Shown here piece after piece: positions 39,119-43,774 of a stretch of DNA of 43,774 nucleotides. The translations under genes and the position numbers were made by a program. Under the pieces are notes generated by a model. That model was not told the DNA's origin. It worked only from the letters and a program-made list of their open reading frames with translations, and made no database searches. Location: the NCBI GenBank assembly GCA_903897805.1, contig CAIUCV010000020.1:1-43774 (forward strand), written 5' to 3'. Positions within the stretch are counted from its first letter, which is position 1; each line of letters starts with the position of its first letter. This stretch comes from Candidatus Yanofskyibacteriota bacterium. GTDB taxonomy: Bacteria > Patescibacteriota > Minisyncoccia > 2-02-FULL-40-12 > IGHO2-01-FULL-4-A.

Positions 39119-39508
39119 ATGAAGATTCATGTTTTTGACACAATTGGTCCCGACCCCGTCGACAGCACGCAAGTCATCGTGCATTGCGGCAAATCTTTAA
39201 CCATTAAACCTTTGGAAGGGCAAGGAAGCGTCGAGAAATGTAGGGAATGCTTTGAAAAATCCCAGCAGTTTATGGCGACTTATCCTAATCTTGTCGTTCA
39301 CACTATTTTTGTTGGGGAGGAACCCGAACCCAAAGAAGAAGTGACGGTTATAATTTCCAAAAATGACTGGCCAGCCCTTTTGAGGGGAGACATAGGAATT
39401 TTGGAGGTAACTTCCCCGAGCAAGATAGGGGCATTAATGGCTCGATTCGGCATGAGCCAAGCTAGTCAAGAAAAAAACTCAATAAAAGTGAGAATCACCC
39501 CGGTTTAG
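39119..39508 (+). CDS. 129-aa soluble hypothetical protein
   Basis: No family recognised. It has no membrane segment. The N-terminal half carries VIVHCGKSLTI and KCRECFEKSQ, with three cysteines that could bind a metal. The C-terminal half (VTVIISKNDWPALLRGDIGI ... RFGMSQ) looks alpha/beta. It has its own promoter and terminator; GGAG lies about 10 nt before the ATG. It ends in TAG. A small lineage-specific protein. Confidence 0.6.
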   Translation: MKIHVFDTIGPDPVDSTQVIVHCGKSLTIKPLEGQGSVEKCRECFEKSQQFMATYPNLVVHTIFVGEEPEPKEEVTVIISKNDWPALLRGDIGILEVTSPSKIGALMARFGMSQASQEKNSIKVRITPV

Positions 39509-39522
39509 AACTCTCTCCCGCG

Positions 39523-39549
39523 AAGCGGCCTTTCAGCCGCTTTTATTTT
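39523..39549 (+). terminator. rho-independent terminator
   Basis: AAGCGGC (39523-39529) pairs with GCCGCTT (39536-39542), then a T-rich run. Confidence 0.85.
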
Positions 39550-39600
39550 TAATAAACCCTGTTGATATCTGGCTATTTGGGTAATCTGGGGGAGTTGTGG

Positions 39601-39606
39601 TATACT
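39601..39606 (+). promoter_or_regulatory. -10 box of the S8 protease gene
   Basis: TATACT (39601-39606), 11 nt, ATG 39618; TTGGGT 18 nt upstream is a weak -35. The leader would be at most about 4 nt. Confidence 0.45.
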
Positions 39607-39617
39607 CTGAATACAAT

Positions 39618-40922
39618 ATGAAGATTTCTAAAAAACTGTGTTTTTGCTTACTTTTAGTAGGCGTTTTTGCTTTTGTGCCGTTCGCTGGCGCTTCAGCGGA
39701 TAGCGGTCGGTATTTTGTAAAGTCAACAAAAGGATTTTGGAAAAATTCGCTCAGTGCCAGGAACAGCTTTGATAACGGATTCACCGCTGACCTTTCTGAT
39801 TTTCAGGTCAGGTTTGCCAAGCTTTTTGGAGTTGAAGTGGAGCCGGTTGCCGTCCTCCAAATACTGCCGGATGAAAATTTAACTTTGGATAAGGACTCAG
39901 CCGAACCGACCGAGACACCAACCAAGGCACCAAGCCCAACGCCAACCCCAAGTTCTACCAAAATCCCGACCTCCGGGATTATCAAAGGGCAAAAGGGAGT
40001 GGTTCGTTATGTACCCTCTGACCAAACGCCGTGGGGGATTGAAACGATTTATAATGACCTGAAGATTGCTTCTACCTCCGGAGGTCTCGGCACGAAAGTA
40101 GTCGTGTTGGATACGGGGGTAAATATTAATCACCCCGATTTAAAAAATCGCGTTGCCCAATGTAAGGATTTCACCAATTTAAGATTTCCGGTTATAAATA
40201 ACAGTTGCGACGACGGAAACGGCCACGGCACGCATGTCGCGGGAATTGTTGCGGCAGATGGCGGCACGGATAAGTTGGGGATATACGGAGTCGCGCCCGC
40301 GGCGAAACTCTTTGCTTATAAAGTTTGCGGTGCAAACGGGTCCTGTTATGCCGATGATATTGCCATGGGATTAAGAACGGCGGCTGATCAGGGCGCTAAT
40401 GTTGTAAATATGAGCTTTGGCACTGATAAAGATATTCCGCTTATCCGCGATGCAGTTAATTATGCCGTGTCAAAAGGAGTGTTGCTAGTTGCTGCCGCCG
40501 GCAATGACGGGCCGTTTCCTGACAGCATTGACTATCCCGCGGCCTATGCTTCGGTGGTAGCTGTCGGGGCTGTTGGAAAGTCATCATCTGGAGAGTTGAC
40601 TGTGGCCGGTTGGAGTTCGCGTGGCATAAATTTATCAACCAAGCTCGGAGTAATTGAAGACCGCGATATTGAATTTGCAGCGCCGGGCGATTCCATTGAA
40701 TCAACATGGAATAACGGCGGCTATGTGGTTTTATCGGGCACTTCCATGGCTTCGCCTTTTGTAGCTGGATTGGCCGCTAAATACTGGCAGTCGGGTGCGG
40801 AAAATAAGCTTCGAGCTGCAACCACTCGTAGTTTCCTGCGTTCGCTGGCCGTGGACATTCTTCCGGTCGTCGGCGAGGATAATTATTCCGGATTTGGATT
40901 GCCGCAAGTGCCCAAACAATAA
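39618..40922 (+). CDS. secreted subtilisin-like serine protease (S8)
   Basis: Signal peptide (KKLCFCLLLVGVFAFVPFAGA), a short pro-region, a Pro/Thr-rich linker (about 96-119), then the S8 domain. Catalytic triad: D165 in VVVLDTGVN, H203 in GNGHGTHVAG, S376 in SGTSMASPFVAG; oxyanion Asn in AAAGNDG (N296). About 434 residues is complete. Likely acts on the cell surface or outside; possibly digesting host or environmental protein, which would suit a cell with amino-acid importers. Expression from a nearly leaderless mRNA. Terminator at 40944. Confidence 0.93.
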   Translation: MKISKKLCFCLLLVGVFAFVPFAGASADSGRYFVKSTKGFWKNSLSARNSFDNGFTADLSDFQVRFAKLFGVEVEPVAVLQILPDENLTLDKDSAEPTETPTKAPSPTPTPSSTKIPTSGIIKGQKGVVRYVPSDQTPWGIETIYNDLKIASTSGGLGTKVVVLDTGVNINHPDLKNRVAQCKDFTNLRFPVINNSCDDGNGHGTHVAGIVAADGGTDKLGIYGVAPAAKLFAYKVCGANGSCYADDIAMGLRTAADQGANVVNMSFGTDKDIPLIRDAVNYAVSKGVLLVAAAGNDGPFPDSIDYPAAYASVVAVGAVGKSSSGELTVAGWSSRGINLSTKLGVIEDRDIEFAAPGDSIESTWNNGGYVVLSGTSMASPFVAGLAAKYWQSGAENKLRAATTRSFLRSLAVDILPVVGEDNYSGFGLPQVPKQ

Positions 40923-40943
40923 AATAAAATATTAAATACAGAA

Positions 40944-40967
40944 CCCCGCCGACGGCGGGGCTTTTTA
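40944..40967 (+). terminator. rho-independent terminator
   Basis: CCCCGCC (40944-40950), GAC, GGCGGGG (40954-40960), then CTTTTT. Confidence 0.85.
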
Positions 40968-40984
40968 GTTTTTCCGGCAACTGT

Positions 40985-40990
40985 TATAAT
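40985..40990 (+). promoter_or_regulatory. -10 box of the half-MFS gene, leaderless
   Basis: TATAAT (40985-40990), 6 nt, ATG 40997. Confidence 0.5.
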
Positions 40991-40996
40991 CAGAAC

Positions 40997-41659
40997 ATGG
41001 TCAATCGCGTCATTCGCCATCTCGTAGTTTCCGATTTCGTCCTGAATTTCGCTTTTGGGCTTTTGTCGCCGATCTTTGCGGTCTTTGTACTGAAGAATAT
41101 AGGTGGCGGTTCGCTGAAAGTTATCGGTTTGGCAACCACTTTTTATTGGATTGCCCGGACGGTAACCACCGTGCCTCTCTCCCGTTTTTTGGACAGGACC
41201 AACGGCGAGCGTGATGAATTTTATTTTATCGTGACCGGCTCGTTCATAATGTCATCGGTTCCTCTTTTTTATCTGTTCGCATCCTTACCGTGGCATATCT
41301 ATTTGATTCAATTCGTCCTTGGACTGGCTAATTCAATGGCCGTGCCGGCATGGCGTATCTTGTTCACCGACCACATTGACCGCGGCCGAATCGGCTTTGA
41401 ATGGTCGCTGGAAGACATTGCTATCGGAACTTCCGTTGCTGTCAGTGCTTATCTCGGGTCTCTGCTCGCGGATAAATTCGGCTTCGGAGTCGTTTTCGTC
41501 ATATTGGCCATACTCGGATATTTGGCCACAATAATCCTTATGCGGCTTTATAATGAAGCAAAAACCTTAGCTCAAATAAAACGCGAGGGTAGATGGAAGA
41601 TTTTGGAACTGAAGCGTAAAACCATCCCTACGCCTCTTAAAACCGACGAGAGCCACTAA
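40997..41659 (+). CDS. half-size MFS-like membrane protein
   Basis: 220 residues with six membrane helices, about half of a 12-helix major facilitator. Helices 2-3 carry a loop of MFS motif-A type (VPLSRFLDRTNGERDEF). The C-terminus is a basic cytoplasmic tail (KREGRWKILELKRKT). There is a normal start, stop and terminator, so it looks like a real six-helix protein rather than a broken gene; it may act as a homodimer. Substrate unknown. Confidence 0.75.
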   Translation: MVNRVIRHLVVSDFVLNFAFGLLSPIFAVFVLKNIGGGSLKVIGLATTFYWIARTVTTVPLSRFLDRTNGERDEFYFIVTGSFIMSSVPLFYLFASLPWHIYLIQFVLGLANSMAVPAWRILFTDHIDRGRIGFEWSLEDIAIGTSVAVSAYLGSLLADKFGFGVVFVILAILGYLATIILMRLYNEAKTLAQIKREGRWKILELKRKTIPTPLKTDESH

Positions 41660-41691
41660 CTTTTTTCTTTCATTATAAGGTCTGGCTTTAA

Positions 41692-41719
41692 ACCGCCGAG
41701 AGGCGGTATTGATTTTTTG
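41692..41719 (+). terminator. rho-independent terminator
   Basis: ACCGCC (41692-41697), GAGA, GGCGGT (41702-41707), then a T run after 6 nt. Confidence 0.7.
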
Positions 41720-41773
41720 CCCGATTTTTGTTTTCATATCAGAGGTTATTTTACAAAATAAAGGGAGCAAAAA

Positions 41774-42961
41774 ATGAGATACTACGACACGGTTTACGCA
41801 AGACATTGCAATGGCGGTTGGGAATTGCCGCCAATCCTGGAGCGTCTTAGTCATACGGTTGAGGCGGTACGAGCGCGGGAGATCACCCAAGCAGTAATGC
41901 CTAATTATCTGATTATTCACGGCCCTATTCCGAGTCGGTTCCAGCACGGCATGGGCGTTGCTTTTTTAACTTGGATAATGTTAAGAAAAAATTCTATTCT
42001 GGCCGATTATTCCGATCTTTTTCTCGCCTCGGCCCTGATGCATGACTGGGGCTCGCCTTGTCTTTCTCATCTGCCTGAATATTTTCTGAAAAGATCAACC
42101 GGTATGGACGGCGAATCATTCCTGAAATATGTTCTTGAAAATTCTTACGATGCCATCAATGTTTTGAAGGAATTTGATGTTGATTATGGAGACGTCGTTA
42201 GGATCGTTACGGGGAATTTCGGTCCATCGGGAACCGTACTTAAGGGCTCAATGGACTTGGATAATCTTGATAATGTTTTAAGATACGCGCTGGCCGCGTC
42301 TCTTCGCGGCAGGAAGCCGAATGTAATTGAGATTGCTGCTTCGTTCAGGTTCAACAGCGAGGAGTGGGTGTTATATGACAGATGTCTAAAAAGCGTGAAG
42401 CGGTGGCAGGCGTCTCGCAACGCGGTCTATTCTGAGATCGGTAAGCAATCCCATCTCTCTCCGGCAATGATGATTTTCAGAGCGATTGATTTGGCTTATC
42501 GTGAAGGCCGGATTGATAAGGATTTCTTTTTGATGAACGATTGCGATGCTATTACGTATCTGGCCGGTTGCAACGAAAAAACCTCCACCCTGATACAACG
42601 AGCTGTTTATTGGAATTGGTACGATGAAATTTTTTCCGTTGAAGTGCCTTACGCCACTTCGGTTATCGGCGACTTGGCCGAGGACAGCGGAAACAGGGGC
42701 ACGATCGCCGATATCATTTGCGAGGAACTGGGGCTTGGGCTGGAAGATGTCTGCGTCTATGTCGGCAAGGGCAAGGAGAAAAGGCGGGTAACTGTTCCGT
42801 TCGTTTCCGCCGACGGCGAAAAAATATTTTTTGACGACAGTGACGGCGGATCAGCCTATCGCTTTAAAGTTTTCGCTAATCCGGAGCTGGCACCTTCTAA
42901 ACTGGCGCGAATCAAAAACTTAGCGGACAAAATCGCTTCCGGAGACATCCCGATTGTTTGA
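41774..42961 (+). CDS. second HD-domain phosphohydrolase, SAMHD1-like
   Basis: 395 residues. HD ligands: H58 in SRFQHGMG, H90-D91 in ALMHDWGSPCLSH, and D163 in MDLDNLDNVLRY. The layout equals that of the HD gene at 11549 (H54, H90, D91, D156), but the signature HDxGHxPFSH is altered to HDWGSPCLSH, losing the extra histidine implicated in catalysis in SAMHD1-type enzymes. It may have a different substrate or reduced activity. AAGGGAG lies 7 nt before the ATG. Solitary gene with a terminator at 42971. Confidence 0.8.
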   Translation: MRYYDTVYARHCNGGWELPPILERLSHTVEAVRAREITQAVMPNYLIIHGPIPSRFQHGMGVAFLTWIMLRKNSILADYSDLFLASALMHDWGSPCLSHLPEYFLKRSTGMDGESFLKYVLENSYDAINVLKEFDVDYGDVVRIVTGNFGPSGTVLKGSMDLDNLDNVLRYALAASLRGRKPNVIEIAASFRFNSEEWVLYDRCLKSVKRWQASRNAVYSEIGKQSHLSPAMMIFRAIDLAYREGRIDKDFFLMNDCDAITYLAGCNEKTSTLIQRAVYWNWYDEIFSVEVPYATSVIGDLAEDSGNRGTIADIICEELGLGLEDVCVYVGKGKEKRRVTVPFVSADGEKIFFDDSDGGSAYRFKVFANPELAPSKLARIKNLADKIASGDIPIV

Positions 42962-42970
42962 ACGAAAACC

Positions 42971-42998
42971 AATCCCGCCAAAACGGGATTTTTGTTTT
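42971..42998 (+). terminator. rho-independent terminator
   Basis: AATCCCG (42971-42977) pairs with CGGGATT (42984-42990), then TTTGTTTT. Confidence 0.85.
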
Positions 42999-43027
42999 GG
43001 GGGAAGGGTTTTCCATAGGCACGGGCA

Positions 43028-43056
43028 TTGACATTGAAAATTCAATATGATAAGAT
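43028..43056 (+). promoter_or_regulatory. promoter of the PEP-CTERM gene
   Basis: TTGACA (43028-43033), 17-nt spacer, TAAGAT (43051-43056). AAGGAGG follows in a ~25-nt leader. Confidence 0.75.
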
Positions 43057-43088
43057 AAGTATGTGCCCTAAGGAGGGGTTACGAAAAG

Positions 43089-43774
43089 ATGAGGAAACTC
43101 ACCTTTCTCTGTTCTTTGATCATCCTCGCGGTATTCCCCGTGGTCGCATTGGCGACCACGATCACCTTCTCGAGCGACCTGCTCAACGAGGGTAACAGCA
43201 TAACGAGCGCCAACGTCTTTGTTACGCCAGTCGAGGCTTGGGCCGTGGCTCCCTGGATTAGCTATGCTAACACTGGAAACGGCGGAACTTCGCCGCCGAA
43301 CACCACCATCGGTGGAACACCAACCGCAGTGTTTACCGAGAGCATTACTTTGCCCTACGGCGACAACAGCGGCTGGTTCCAGGGGTGGGCGGACGACACC
43401 ATGTCCGTCATGATTTACAACTCCCTGCATCCCGACGGGCTGCTTCTCCATCCGGCGAACGATGTCTATTCCCCACACTGCGTGGGACAGCCAATCGGGT
43501 GCGTGCAAGGGATGTCGTGGACGGGGACGTTGGACAATACGATCCTGGCCCAGGGCGTCAACACCTTCAGCATGTCCGCGTATCAGCTCTGGGGCGACGG
43601 TTTCGCGGTGGCGTACCAAGGCGAAGTCAACTCCACTCCCGAGCCGGCAACCATGGCCCTCATCGGCTTCGGTCTCTGGATAGCCATCGGTTCATGGCGG
43701 GAATTGCATAGCCCGCACGGTCACTATCACGGCAACGAATATTTTCCTCACGAGCACCATGAACACGAAGGTTC
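43089..43774 (+). CDS. PEP-CTERM-sorted secreted protein with His-rich tail (runs off the window)
   Basis: At least 228 residues, no stop before the window edge. Signal peptide (KLTFLCSLIILAVFPVVALA), an extracellular beta-rich body with no recognised domain (about 25-190), then a PEP-CTERM sorting signal: PEPATMALIGFGLWIAIG near 195-215. A normal PEP-CTERM ends in a few basic residues; here the helix is followed by a histidine-rich tail (HSPHGHYHGNEYFPHEHHEH). PEP-CTERM needs an exosortase and is typical of Gram-negative bacteria, not Patescibacteria. Codon use is much more GC-rich than the rest of the window, which suggests recent transfer. AAGGAGG about 12 nt before the ATG supports the start. 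Confidence 0.8.
   Translation, partial: MRKLTFLCSLIILAVFPVVALATTITFSSDLLNEGNSITSANVFVTPVEAWAVAPWISYANTGNGGTSPPNTTIGGTPTAVFTESITLPYGDNSGWFQGWADDTMSVMIYNSLHPDGLLLHPANDVYSPHCVGQPIGCVQGMSWTGTLDNTILAQGVNTFSMSAYQLWGDGFAVAYQGEVNSTPEPATMALIGFGLWIAIGSWRELHSPHGHYHGNEYFPHEHHEHEG

Noticed and set aside
1-43774. Reassignment of UGA (Gly code of Gracilibacteria/Absconditabacteria)
   Set aside because: secD, secF, aspS, mraY, uvrB, femAB-like and the HD genes all end naturally at UGA, with no conserved in-frame UGA seen.
1-43774. General reassignment of UAG
   Set aside because: UAG ends at least 11 genes at sensible family lengths and is sometimes doubled or followed by UAA/UGA. The CUA tRNA is therefore treated as an anomaly, not proof of a new code.

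Overview
The window looks like a chromosomal piece of a Patescibacteria (Candidate Phyla Radiation) genome, most likely a Parcubacteria-type lineage. The basis is the split secD/secF pair, the CPR-typical pair of a membrane-anchored protein and a TraD/VirD4-like ATPase, an archaeal-type AspRS, many tiny orphan membrane proteins, and many starts with a -10 box 6-10 nt before the start codon (apparently leaderless mRNAs). UGA ends many genes (secD, secF, aspS, mraY, femAB-like), so this is not the UGA=Gly code of Gracilibacteria/Absconditabacteria.

Layout. 1-2824: small zinc-ribbon protein, then secD-secF. 2825-6990: sigma-region-4/HARE-HTH regulator, then the membrane protein plus T4SS-like ATPase pair, separated by inverted and heptad repeats. 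7287-10504: AT-rich island of six small membrane/secreted proteins, including a DUF2628-like/pseudopilin fusion. 10505-11548: a largely non-coding, highly structured region. 11549-13847: HD phosphohydrolase, tRNA-Lys(UUU), murI. 13949-15502: orphan membrane proteins and an out-of-place TonB. 15572-20928: aspS, ybaK-like deacylase, D,D-carboxypeptidase, mraY, ftsW/rodA, rpsT. 21204-23937 (minus): Nfu_N-like orphan and uvrB. 24264-31843: ruvA, femAB-like, murE-like, lysC, a degenerate cupredoxin, a presenilin-like protease and a beta-CASP RNase. 31969-42961: orphan 356-aa protein, lon, DUF5658-like protein, amino-acid permease, O-antigen-ligase-like protein, S8 protease, half-size MFS protein and a second HD phosphohydrolase. 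43089-end: a truncated PEP-CTERM protein.

The most unusual part is 10583-11218. A promoter is followed by a three-way-junction RNA (18-bp closing stem, two hairpins) whose 3' side carries a Shine-Dalgarno and a 5-codon ORF; then a 67-aa basic protein; then a complete tRNA fold with anticodon CUA (reads the amber codon) and the alanine identity elements G3:U70 and A73, all enclosed in an uninterrupted 22-bp stem ending in a U tract. UAG is used as the stop codon of at least 11 genes here, so an alanine-inserting amber suppressor would be surprising. I cannot tell from sequence alone whether it is charged.

Two expression classes stand out. Core genes tend to be leaderless with weak -35 boxes. 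Many orphan or apparently acquired genes (zinc-ribbon protein, 67-aa, both HD genes, tonB, Nfu_N-like, 68-aa, 356-aa, 146-aa, PEP-CTERM) instead have TTGACA-17/18-TANNNT promoters, 5' leaders, AGGAGG-type ribosome binding sites and often their own terminators. Several long imperfect inverted repeats (2888-2952, 4030-4113, 21750-21926, 25140-25368) and a perfect 32-bp palindrome (24031-24062) fill the gaps. Peptidoglycan genes (murI, murE-like, mraY, ftsW/rodA, D,D-carboxypeptidase, femAB-like) are scattered and show that the cell builds a wall.
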